The notes under the pieces were generated by a model that ran no database searches, was not told where the DNA came from, and saw nothing but the letters and a program-made list of their open reading frames with translations. From JAJFJD01 sp965228695 (GTDB lineage: Bacteria > Pseudomonadota > Alphaproteobacteria > UBA8366): 64,000 bases of DNA. Positions 53,603 to 61,434 of this stretch are shown here, piece by piece (the first letter of the stretch is position 1; every line of letters begins with the position of its first letter). The DNA lies in assembly GCA_965228695.1 (NCBI GenBank), contig CBDDIB010000002.1, positions 4,712,001-4,776,000 of the forward strand. The letters run 5' to 3'. The position numbers and the translations under genes were made by a program.

Positions 53603-54802
53603 CTACTCCGGCCCGAAAATCTTCTGATAGGCCGCTTGGGTTTCGGCGCCCCCTTGATTTATCGGCATTTCTTTCTGCTTCTCGCGCTGGCGCAGGCGAT
53701 ACGCGTATTCATGCGGCATCTGACCGTATGGATCGGTGGCGTTCAGTTCTTTCGCCGCATGCGCTGCCCAATCAGCATTCCACAAGAATTCGCGGGCCAA
53801 GGCGACGAGGTCCGCTCGGCCGTCTTGCAGAATATTCTCCGCTTGCCGCGCTTCGGTGATCCCGCCGACGGCGATCGTCATGATCCCCGCTTCGCGCCGC
53901 ACCCGCTCGGCAAAGCCGGCTTGGAATTGCTCGATCCGCGGGACCATCGGCATCTCACTGTCGCCGAAAATGCCGCCGGAGGAACAATCGATGAGGTCGA
54001 TGTCCCGATCCTTCAACTCCTTCGACAGAGCCACCGTATCGTCCAAATCCCAGAGGCCGCCCTGACCATCGACCGACGACACGCGGAAGAAGAGCGGCTT
54101 GTCCTGCGGCCAGGCGTCGCGAACGACTTCGGCCACTTCGAGGGCGAAGCGCATCCGCCCTTGGCGGTCGCCGCCATAGGCGTCATTCCGATGGTTGCTC
54201 ACGGGCGACAGGAATTGATGGATCAGATAGCCATGCGCGCCATGGATTTCGAGAATGTCGAAGCCCGCATCCATGCTGCGCCGGGTGGCTTCGCGCCACG
54301 CGTCGAGGTTATTGCGAATGTCGTCCTTGTCCATCGCCTTCGGCGTGAACCGCCGCGGCAGGTGATCGAGTGCACTCGGCGCCAATCCTTGCCAGGGCGG
54401 CAGGCCGTCCTTCGCGTCCTCATCCGTGAGCGGCCGCCAATCCTGCGTCGCCGTATGACAGGAGGCCTTGCGCCCCGCATGTCCCAATTGGATCGCCGGA
54501 ACCGCGTCCTGCTCCTTGATGAAATCGGTCAGCTTGCGATATTGCGGAATGTGCTTGTCATCGTAGATTCCAGCGCATTTATAGGTCTTGCGCCCGATCG
54601 CCTCGACCGCCGTTTCCTCGCCAAAAACGATACCGGCCCCGCCGACCGCCAGCCGGCCGAGATGCATCATCTGCCAGTCGCACGGCCCGCCATCGTCCGA
54701 GTTGTACTGGCACATTGGCGAGACGACGATGCGGTTCTTCGATGTCACGCCGCGGATCGTGATGGGCGTAAACAGGAGGGGCTGTTGCTTGATGTCGGTC
54801 AT
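53603..54802 (-). CDS. Old Yellow Enzyme family NADH:flavin oxidoreductase
   Basis: A 399-residue FMN barrel enzyme of the YqjM/NamA branch. KNRIVVSPMCQYNSDDGGPC has the Cys that tunes FMN in this branch, LGHAGRKAS the active-site His pair region, FDILEIHGAHGYLIHQFLSP the family signature, and NDAYGGDRQGRMRFALEVAE the NAD(P)H loop. ATG 54802 is chosen because homology starts there, 15 bases after the VOC stop; the open frame to 55078 lies over that gene. It probably reduces activated C=C bonds in an operon with the VOC protein. Confidence 0.9.
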   Translation of the reverse strand: MTDIKQQPLLFTPITIRGVTSKNRIVVSPMCQYNSDDGGPCDWQMMHLGRLAVGGAGIVFGEETAVEAIGRKTYKCAGIYDDKHIPQYRKLTDFIKEQDAVPAIQLGHAGRKASCHTATQDWRPLTDEDAKDGLPPWQGLAPSALDHLPRRFTPKAMDKDDIRNNLDAWREATRRSMDAGFDILEIHGAHGYLIHQFLSPVSNHRNDAYGGDRQGRMRFALEVAEVVRDAWPQDKPLFFRVSSVDGQGGLWDLDDTVALSKELKDRDIDLIDCSSGGIFGDSEMPMVPRIEQFQAGFAERVRREAGIMTIAVGGITEARQAENILQDGRADLVALAREFLWNADWAAHAAKELNATDPYGQMPHEYAYRLRQREKQKEMPINQGGAETQAAYQKIFGPE

Positions 54803-54816
54803 TTCCGCTTGGTTGC

Positions 54817-55221
54817 TCACGTGAATTGCTGGGTCGAAATCGCGGGATGATAGATCGGCTGGATGATGTTTCCGGCCGGGTCCTTGATATGGAAGCTGCG
54901 CGCGCCATCCGCATGATCGTGAGGCTGATCGAGCACCGGTACGTCGATCGAGGTGAAATAGGCGTGCCAGGCGTCCAGCGATTCCTTGCTCTCGACGATG
55001 AAGCCGTAGTGATCGAAAACCCCACCCTCTTCCGGCTCGGACTTGGCGCGCGCCAGCGACAGGTTGTCGTTCCCGCATGTCAGATACACGAGGTTCTCAT
55101 TCGCGCGATACAGAAGCTCCATCCCCATGACATCGGTATAGAACTTTTCGCACTCCTCCAGGTTGCTCACCCGGAAGGCGACGTGCCGAATACCGCGAAA
55201 AGCAGGGGGGCGTTCTGTCAT
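54817..55221 (-). CDS. VOC-superfamily protein (glyoxalase/dioxygenase fold)
   Basis: A 134-residue protein with two beta-alpha-beta-beta-beta modules. IRHVAFRVSNLEECEKFYTD starts module one with a likely metal His, and GVFDHYGFIVESKESLDAW starts module two with another His; AAR-like RSFHIKDPAGNIIQPIYHPA ends with a Pro-Ala-Gly-Asn loop. The fold covers glyoxalases, extradiol dioxygenases and fosfomycin-resistance proteins. It is upstream of and probably co-transcribed with the OYE gene. Confidence 0.87.
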   Translation of the reverse strand: MTERPPAFRGIRHVAFRVSNLEECEKFYTDVMGMELLYRANENLVYLTCGNDNLSLARAKSEPEEGGVFDHYGFIVESKESLDAWHAYFTSIDVPVLDQPHDHADGARSFHIKDPAGNIIQPIYHPAISTQQFT

Positions 55222-55770
55222 GACTGGTCTCCAAACTGTTCCGATGGGCTTTCGGGGCGGACCACCGGGATATGGCGGCCCATTTCATTGTTCTTCATAC
55301 AACAATTGTGACCTAGCGTAACCGGACGGATGGGAACTGTCCAAAAGCATGATCGCTGCCAATGATCGATTGTTTGCAGCTTTCGAAGATGAATCCCGAG
55401 ATGAAAAGGCCGAGCCCGTTCACCGCCCCTATCGAGCCGACCTCGACACCCGGCATTTGTTCCATTTCGTACCTGTAAGGACCGCCTGGAAGGCGTCTCC
55501 GAAAAGGCTGCCGCCTCTTGGAAATGTCAAATCGCATAAGTTTTACTTAACGATTTTGCGCAACATCACCGCGCATCAATTCGTCGGCGGAGCAGGTGTT
55601 GTTTGCCGACACTGTATTTTTACCTAGGTTCCCAGCCCGGCGCGGCGGCACGACAAGTCTGCCGTTTCGACGCGGCAGAAGAACCTGAAAGCCCTCGCTA
55701 GGAAACGCTTTTTCTAGAGAGAGGAATTTATTGTGGCACGGCAACGCGCTATTTGGATTTGGAGTTAAAA
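55222..55770. other. Intergenic region before the chemoreceptor gene
   Basis: No gene is supported in these 549 bases. Small frames on both strands (for example minus 55313-55537) lack a ribosome site and match nothing known to me. The region must contain the divergent promoters of the VOC/OYE operon and of the chemoreceptor gene. It also holds the first copy of a 62-bp repeat (55291-55351). The ribosome site of the chemoreceptor is GGAG, seven bases before ATG 55771. Confidence 0.5.
55291..55351 (+). repeat. Imperfect direct repeat, copy 1
   Basis: This 61-base segment matches 58402-58463 at about 47 of 62 aligned positions with one gap, and the right 29 bases match at 26 of 29, ending in ACTGTCCAAAAGCATG. 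The two copies have the same orientation and flank the chemoreceptor gene. Origin unknown: remnants of a mobile element, a dispersed repeat family, or a shared regulatory site are all possible. Confidence 0.6.
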
Positions 55771-58014
55771 ATGCCATCAACAGATGCCAACGGTTTCGTC
55801 GAAGAACAGCAGCCCGTATCGGGAGGCTGGGTCTCGAGCCTTAAATTCTCGAACCTGAAAACCAAGCCAAAGGTTCTGATCGGCGTATGCGCGCCACTGA
55901 TCTTGCTTGTGGCGGTAGGTGGCGTCGCGCTTTTCAACATCGACAAGATCAACCAAACCGGTAAATGGGTGGATCACACTCACAAGGTGCTGGCCGACGC
56001 AACGGCCATCGTCGCCGGCGCCGTGGACATGGAAACCGGCATGCGCGGATATCTCCTTGCCGGCCGCGAAGAGTTCCTGGACCCCTATAAGAACGGCGAG
56101 AAACAAACCTACGCGGGCATTACGGCGCTTCAGAAAACGGTCAGCGACAATCCGGGACAGGTCGCTCGCCTCGCCGAGGTCGAGAAGGTCTTGCGCGAGT
56201 GGCAGTCGAACGTTACCAGCGCGCAAATTCAATTGCGGCACGACATCGGCGACGCCGAAACCATGAATGACTTGGCGAAGCGGGTTGGTGAAGCCCGCGG
56301 CAAGACGTATTTCGATAAATTCCGCGACCAGATTGCCACTTTCGCGGGCCGTGAAAAGGACCTCCTGCAGAAACGCCGCGCCGAATTTCGGCGGGCGCTC
56401 TCGGGCGGTTCGGTCAATGGGTCGCAGACGCGCGAAGCGCTGAAATGGGTCGAGCATACCTATCAGGTGATCGGTAAGGCCCAAGACGTTCTCGCCGCCG
56501 CCGTGGACATGGAGACGGGTATGCGCGGTTACCTCCTGGCGGGGCGCGAGGAATTCCTCGATCCCTATAAAAGCGGCGGACAGCGTTTCACCGCCTTGAT
56601 CGCCGAGTTGCAGAACACGGTCAGCGATAATCCGGCACAAGTTGCCCTGCTTGGTGAAATCAAACAGAACATAGACGCTTGGCGTGCGGATGTGGTGGAA
56701 CCGACGATAGACTTGCGGCGCAAGATCGGCGATGCGAAGACCATGGACGACATGGCCGATTTGGTCGGAGAGGCGCGCGGTAAAAAATATTTCGATAAGT
56801 TTCGCCAGCTCATGGCGGACTTCAAGGCCGAAGAACAACAGTTGATGACGCAGCGTCAGGAAAGCAAACTCCAAACCGTTAGCTGGTCCTTCACCCTTAT
56901 CATCGCCTTCATGTCCGGCGCCATGATCGTCGGATTGGGCCTTGCCTGGTTCATCGGCGGCAGCATCGGCGGTCCCATCGGTCGTATGACCAAAGCCATG
57001 CGCAGCCTCGCCGACGGCGACACGGCGGCGAAAATCACCGGCATGGAGCGTGGCGACGAGATCGGCGATATGGCCAAAGCAACGCAAGTTTTCAAGGAAA
57101 ATGCCATCGAGGCCGAGCGCCTTCGCAAGGAACGCGACGAGCATGAAGGACGTCAGGCAGAAGAAAAGACACGGCAGATGATGGAACTGGCCGACGCCTT
57201 CGAATCGAGCATTAGCGGCGTGGTCGAGACCGTGTCCTCTGCGGCGACCGAGATGCATTCGACGGCGCAGTCCATGTCGGCAACCGCCGAGCAAACGAAG
57301 ACTCAATCCACAACCGTTTCGACCGCATCGGAAGAAGCGTCCACGAACGTTCAAACGGTGGCAAGCGCGGCGGAGGAACTTACGGCATCGATTTCCGAAA
57401 TCAGACGCCAAGTGTTGGAGTCGAATGAAATCGCTCAAAAAGCGGTCGTCGATTCGGAGGCCGCCAATAGTTCGGTGCAAGGCCTAGCCGACGCGGCACA
57501 GAAGATCGGCGAGGTGGTCGAGTTGATTCAGGACATCGCCGAACAAACGAACCTTCTTGCTCTCAACGCCACGATCGAAGCGGCGCGCGCGGGCGAAGCC
57601 GGCAAGGGCTTCGCCGTGGTCGCCTCCGAGGTCAAAAACCTGGCTACCCAGACGGCCAACGCCACCGAGGAAATCGCTCAACAAGTCGAGCAGATGCAGA
57701 CGGCGACGGGCGGCACCGTTAAATCGATCGAGGGCATAACGAAGGTGATCGAGCAAATGAGTCAGAATGCGGCGACCGTATCCAATGCGATGGACGAGCA
57801 GAACGCAGCGACCGGAGAGATTTCCAGCAACGTGCAGCAGGCCGCCGCCGGCACACAGGAAGTTACTTCGAACATCACCGGCGTCCGACAGGCTGCGGAG
57901 GAAAGCGGCGCGGCGGCCGCGCAGGTGCTGTCCGCGGCGGGCGAACTGTCGCAACAGTCGGAGCTTCTGACGGCCGAAGTCTCGAAATTCATCGCCAGCT
58001 TGAGAGCGGCATGA
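55771..58014 (+). CDS. Methyl-accepting chemotaxis protein with two CHASE3 domains
   Basis: A 747-residue chemoreceptor. A first membrane helix (PKVLIGVCAPLILLVAVGGV, about 30-50) is followed by two tandem CHASE3-like sensor domains, about 60-200 and 215-355, both containing AVDMETGMRGYLLAGREEF and GEARGKxYFDKFR. A second helix (FTLIIAFMSGAMIVGLGLAW, about 365-390), a HAMP domain (GGPIGRMTKAMRSLADGDTA), and a signalling domain with DIAEQTNLLALNATIEAARA and GKGFAVVASEVKNLATQTA follow. CHASE3 domains sense periplasmic signals. A periplasmic region of this length is unusual. No CheB/CheR-binding pentapeptide is seen. ATG 55771 has GGAG seven bases ahead; a TTG six codons earlier is not needed. 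Confidence 0.92.
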   Translation: MPSTDANGFVEEQQPVSGGWVSSLKFSNLKTKPKVLIGVCAPLILLVAVGGVALFNIDKINQTGKWVDHTHKVLADATAIVAGAVDMETGMRGYLLAGREEFLDPYKNGEKQTYAGITALQKTVSDNPGQVARLAEVEKVLREWQSNVTSAQIQLRHDIGDAETMNDLAKRVGEARGKTYFDKFRDQIATFAGREKDLLQKRRAEFRRALSGGSVNGSQTREALKWVEHTYQVIGKAQDVLAAAVDMETGMRGYLLAGREEFLDPYKSGGQRFTALIAELQNTVSDNPAQVALLGEIKQNIDAWRADVVEPTIDLRRKIGDAKTMDDMADLVGEARGKKYFDKFRQLMADFKAEEQQLMTQRQESKLQTVSWSFTLIIAFMSGAMIVGLGLAWFIGGSIGGPIGRMTKAMRSLADGDTAAKITGMERGDEIGDMAKATQVFKENAIEAERLRKERDEHEGRQAEEKTRQMMELADAFESSISGVVETVSSAATEMHSTAQSMSATAEQTKTQSTTVSTASEEASTNVQTVASAAEELTASISEIRRQVLESNEIAQKAVVDSEAANSSVQGLADAAQKIGEVVELIQDIAEQTNLLALNATIEAARAGEAGKGFAVVASEVKNLATQTANATEEIAQQVEQMQTATGGTVKSIEGITKVIEQMSQNAATVSNAMDEQNAATGEISSNVQQAAAGTQEVTSNITGVRQAAEESGAAAAQVLSAAGELSQQSELLTAEVSKFIASLRAA

Positions 58015-58025
58015 GGCAACAAAAT

Positions 58026-58058
58026 GGCGGGCTCGATTAATTCGACATCGGGCCCGCC
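58026..58058 (+). terminator. Hairpin terminator after the chemoreceptor gene
   Basis: A 12-bp stem with one G-T pair (58026-58037 with 58047-58058) around a nine-base loop lies 12 bases after the stop codon. The following tract (TCCTTCGCTTCT) is T-rich but not a pure T run, so termination may be partial. Confidence 0.65.
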
Positions 58059-58625
58059 TCCTTCGCTTCTAATCGGAGGATCATGCCAAACCATGCCAAC
58101 GGATGCTCAATTTTTTTGGCATGCGGAGGGTCAAAACCTATCTTCAGACTGTTGAAGAGGAACAGCGGGGGAGGGTGAATATTCCAGCAGATCGCCACAC
58201 AGTCGACAGCGCCCCTTCCCCATTTGTGCCGCACAATCGAATCGACGCCCGTGGCCTTGAAACCGGCCGGCGGATACCGGGACCACAACGCGCGAAACAC
58301 CCGCCTGCAAGGCCTGCCCCGAAGGAAATTCGAGCCTGCCGGACTCAAAGCCCCACATTGATCCGAGCGAACTCTATGGGGTGTGAACGGCCCACTCCAC
58401 ATTCTTCTTTGCGACAATCGAGGCCTAATTCAATCGGACGGCTCGGCACTGTCCAAAAGCATGTTTGGGCCCGGTAGCAGACCGGCGTATAGAATGCGAA
58501 TTTGCTCTGCACGACATAGCAGGTTGCGGCCTTTTCCATGCTAAGACAAAATCTTACCTAAAAAAGAATTCAAACGCCCGCGATTCGCCGGCGAACGTCA
58601 AATTCGATCGAAAGGTGAGTCCCCA
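58059..58625. other. Intergenic region before the selenoprotein-like gene
   Basis: No gene is supported in these 567 bases. CATGCCAA near 58083 and TTGGCATG near 58118 form a spaced inverted repeat. The second copy of the 62-bp repeat lies at 58402-58463. Open frames seen on both strands have no ribosome site, no recognisable motif and atypical composition. The promoter of the downstream gene is probably in the AT-richer stretch 58500-58600, but no boxes are assigned. Confidence 0.45.
58402..58463 (+). repeat. Imperfect direct repeat, copy 2
   Basis: Second copy of the repeat at 55291-55351, same orientation, 3.1 kb away, with the best-kept part at 58435-58463. It lies between the chemoreceptor gene and the selenoprotein-like gene. 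Confidence 0.6.
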
Positions 58626-59486
58626 ATGCCCGTCCGCTATATCGACGCAATCACGGCACGCTACACAAAACTCGGGTACGACCCCTACCGCTGGGTCTAT
58701 GCCGAAGACCCGCCGGCCTTTACGCCGATGCCGAAACCGTTGTCGGAAGCGCGGGTCGGCGTCCTGACCACATCCGGGGCCTACGCGCTCGGCCAGACGG
58801 CGTTCCACTACAAGGACGACACCAGTGTCCGGGCGATCCCGAAGGCCACGCCGAAACGGGACATCCGGTTCTCGCATATCACCGAAAACTATCTCGAAGA
58901 CCCGCGGCGCGATTCGGAATGCGTCCTGCCGCTAACGGCTTTGATCCGTCTCGAGGGCGAAGGGTTTGTCGGCGAGGTGGCGGACGACGCCCTGTCCTGC
59001 ATGGGCGGCATCTATTCGCAGCGCCGGGTGCGCGAAGAATTGATCCCGGACCTGACAGAGCGGTTCGAAGCGCAATCGGTCGACGCCGTCTTCCTCATAC
59101 CCATGTGACCGGTGTGCCATCAGACCGTGAGTCTGATCGCCCGCCACCTCGAGGCCGCCGGCACGCCGACCGTCTCCCTGACCAGCGCCCATGACATTAC
59201 GTCCGCCGGCAATCCGCCGCGTGCGCTGTTCGTCGACTATCCTCTCGGCCACACGTCCGGCCGCCCCTTCGATCCCGACGATCAATACGCGATTACCCGT
59301 GCCGCGCTCGCGGGATTGGAAACCATCGAGAAACCGGGCGTCATCGTCGATCTTGGCCGGCGCTGGTCCGACGACGAGGACTGGAAGGCGGAAGCCATGC
59401 AAGCCGACGGCGGCGACACCCGAAGCGCCCGGGACACGACGCCGCAATGGCAACATCCGGAAGACCGCATTGCAGCGGCCGGATAG
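58626..59486 (+). CDS. GrdB/PrdB-like selenoprotein candidate with in-frame TGA
   Basis: The frame opened by ATG 58626 (AGGTGAG six bases ahead) meets TGA at 59106-59108 and then continues in the same frame for 125 more codons to 59486. Read as selenocysteine (residue 161 of 286), the junction is VDAVFLIPM-U-PVCHQTVSL, a U-x-x-C redox motif at the place where the glycine/sarcosine/betaine and D-proline reductase selenoprotein-B family has its Sec or Cys. The part before (VRGVLTTSG-like VGVLTTSGAYALG, DIRFSHITENY, DSECVLPLTALIRL) and after (VSLTSAHDITSAGNPPRALF, DYPLGHTSGRPF) both fit that family. A SECIS-type hairpin follows the TGA. Size is nearer to PrdB (about 240 residues) than to GrdB (about 435). 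No reductase partner subunits are nearby; a CoA-transferase gene follows. If Sec is not inserted, this would be a broken gene. Confidence 0.75.
59116..59140 (+). promoter_or_regulatory. Candidate bacterial SECIS element
   Basis: ATCAGAC (59119-59125) pairs perfectly with GTCTGAT (59131-59137) around the loop CGTGA; GC at 59116-59117 can extend the stem with GC at 59139-59140 across one mismatch. The loop starts 17 bases after the TGA and has G as its second base. Bacterial SECIS models ask for an apical loop about 16-37 bases after the UGA with G in one of its first two positions, so this fits. It lies inside the coding region, as bacterial SECIS elements do. Confidence 0.65.
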
Positions 59487-59533
59487 CGACCCCGGCTCGG
59501 AATACCGGGCACCTCGACGAGAGGACGTTTAGG

Positions 59534-60768
59534 ATGAACGGCGACACGACCGATGCCCAAGGCCCGCTCGCGGGATGCCGGGTCCTCGAATTGGGTTCGA
59601 CGGTCGCCGCCCCGTTTTGCGGCCGGCTGTTCGCCGACCTCGGCGCGGAGGTCGTCAACGTGGAGCGCCCGGCCGGCGACTCCCTGCGCAGCCTCGGCCG
59701 CCACTACGAGGGCAAGTCCCTGTGGTGGGCCAGCATCCACCGCAACAAGAAAGCCATCGCGATCAACCTGAAATCAGACGCCGGCCGAGACATCGTTCGC
59801 CGGCTCGTTCCCCACTTCGACATCGTCATCGAGAACTTTAAACCCGGGACGCTGGAAAAATGGGGCCTCGGGTACGAGGAAAATGGCACAGGACCATACC
59901 CGGGGTGATCCTCGTGCGGATCAGCGGTTTCGGGCAGACCGGCCCCTATAGCGAACGGGCAGGCTACGGCATCATCGGCGAATCCGTGAGCGGCATCCGT
60001 TCGATCACCGGCGAGCCGGACCGGCCGCCGTCCCGCGTGGCGACGCCGTTGACCGACTACGTGGCCGGCATATACGGCGCGTTCGGCGCTGCGGCCGCAC
60101 TGCACGACCGGAACCGGACGGGCCGCGGCCAAGTGGTCGATGTCGCACTCTACGAAGCGGCATTCTCGATGATGGAATCCTTCGTCCCCGCCTTCGACAA
60201 ATTGGGGATCGTGCCGCACCGGGTCGGCTCGCGCCTGCACGGGCATGTGCCGAACAGCCTGTTCCCGGTGAAGAACGGGGAGTGGATCCATATCGCCGCC
60301 GGCAATACCTCCACCTTCCAACGGCTCGCGGCGGTCATGGATCAACCGGGCCTGGCCGAGGACCCGCGCTTCGCGGAAAGTCCGCAACGGCTGGAAAACG
60401 AGGACGAACTGGTCCGGGTCATCAGCGATTGGACGGAGAGCTGGACGCTCGGCGAACTCTACGAGTACCTGGTCGAGAAGGACATCCCGGCGGCGCCAAT
60501 CTATACCGTCGCCGACGTCTTTACCGACCCGCAATTCGCGGCGCGGGATATGATCGTCGATGTGCCGGACGAAGAGGCCGGTTCGTTGAAGCTGTCGGGG
60601 ATCGCGCCGAAATTCTCCCGCACGCCCGGCACGCTGCGCTGGACCGGACAGTCCATCGGCCACGACACCCGCGCCGTTCTCGCCCGGAATCTGAACCTTT
60701 CGGACGCCGAGCTGGACGCGCTCGAGGCCGACGGCGCAATCGCTTCGGCACCGGCAGAAAAAGACTAG
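59534..60768 (+). pseudogene. CaiB/BaiF family III CoA-transferase, frameshifted
   Basis: The gene starts at ATG 59534 (LAGCRVLELGSTVAAPFCGR, LGAEVVNVERPAGDSLR, NKKAIAINLKSDAGRDIVRR, IENFKPGTLEKWGLGYEE) and stops at 59908 in that frame. The rest continues in another frame (from about 59881: PGVILVRISGFGQTGPYSER, TPLTDYVAGIYGAFGAAAAL with the catalytic Asp, GRGQVVDVALYEAAFSMMES) to 60768. One base seems to be missing near the AAAA run at 59880-59883. Joined, the protein would be about 410 residues, the family norm. Either a recent inactivation or a sequencing error; both halves are well conserved. It follows the selenoprotein-like gene by 47 bp. Confidence 0.85.
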
Positions 60769-60789
60769 CCTAGCTCGGGGCCGACCCGA

Positions 60790-61320
60790 TCAATCCGTGT
60801 AGGCCGCAAAGCGCTTGCGATATTGGCTCGGGCTGAGGTCGAATCTCTTACGGAATTGGTAGCGCAGGTTCTGCGGGTTGGAGAGAGCGACCGCGGCCGC
60901 GATATCGTCGAGCGACGCCTGTGTCGTTTCCAACAACGTGCAGGCCCTGGCCAATCGTTCCTGGGCGATCCAATTACCGACCGGCATGCCGGTGAGCGCG
61001 GCGAATTTTCGCTGGAAGGTTCGCGGACTCATGCCCGACACCGCCGCGAGCGACGCGACACTGTGCGGACGGTTCAGCCCGGCGCGAATATAGTCCACGG
61101 TCGCCGACAGACGATGCGCTTCGTTTTCGGCCGGTACCGGCTGTTCGATGAATTGGGCTTGGCCGCCCTGCCGGTGGGCATGCATGACCAAGCGCCGCGC
61201 GACCGAATTCGCGATCTTCGCCCCGAAGTCGTTCCGGACGATATGCAGGCAAAGATCCAGCCCCGCCGAGCTTCCCGCCGAGGACAGGATGTCGCCGTCG
61301 TGAAGTTGCGGCTGCAATCC
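60790..61320 (-). pseudogene. GlxA-type AraC regulator, 5' end missing
   Basis: Only the C-terminal part of a DJ-1/PfpI-AraC regulator is present. It starts inside the DJ-1 domain (LHDGDILSSAGSSAGLDLCL) and keeps NSVARRLVMHAHRQGGQAQF and the whole AraC double helix-turn-helix (SVASLAAVSGMSPRTFQRKF, IAAAVALSNPQNLRYQFRKR). The first 140 residues or so expected of the family, with the nucleophile-elbow part, are missing; the sequence upstream of 61318 belongs to another gene on the other strand. The open frame continues upstream to 61764 but without family similarity. A DNA-binding fragment might still be made. Confidence 0.75.
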
Positions 61321-61434
61321 CATGAGAAAGTGTTCGTCGACCACCTCGCCTTCGTCAAAGGCCCGGACGGATGGAAGATCGACTCCAAAGTTTGGCATCT
61401 GGAGAGCATCGCCGAGATCAAGACTTTGGATTAG
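61321..61434 (+). pseudogene. C-terminal fragment of an NTF2/SnoaL-like gene
   Basis: In the plus strand, 37 codons ending at the TAG 61432-61434 read VFVDHLAFVKGPDGWKID followed by SKVWHLES. This is the last strand pair of NTF2-like (DUF4440 or lumazine-binding-like) proteins, where a K-x-DGxW-K-I-x-x-K-V-x-H pattern is common. Nothing of the rest of such a protein is present; the sequence to the left is the antisense of the GlxA remnant. The fragment therefore marks a breakpoint near 61318-61321. Confidence 0.55.

Noticed and set aside
52907..54850. Plus-strand open frame of 647 codons across the arylsulfotransferase and OYE genes
   Set aside because: It runs antisense through two recognisable genes and the gap between them and has no motifs. 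In GC-rich DNA such frames arise from codon bias.
55313..55537. A 74-codon minus-strand frame in the gap before the chemoreceptor gene
   Set aside because: No ribosome site, no recognisable family, and it runs into the 62-bp repeat. Could be a remnant but cannot be supported.
55777..57480. Long minus-strand open frame (567 codons) opposite the chemoreceptor gene
   Set aside because: It is the antisense of a well-supported chemoreceptor. The translation is rich in Arg, His and Leu in repeats mirroring the sense strand and resembles no protein family.
59106..59108. TGA as an ordinary stop ending a 160-residue gene, with a second gene starting at GTG 59112
   Set aside because: The frame and the family similarity continue across the TGA, the proposed GTG lies in the middle of a conserved motif and has no ribosome site, and a SECIS-type hairpin follows. 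Kept as the null hypothesis to test.
59870..59910. Programmed -1 frameshift in the CoA-transferase gene
   Set aside because: The A run does not make a standard slippery heptamer in the zero frame, no downstream pseudoknot is obvious, and this family is not known to use frameshifting.
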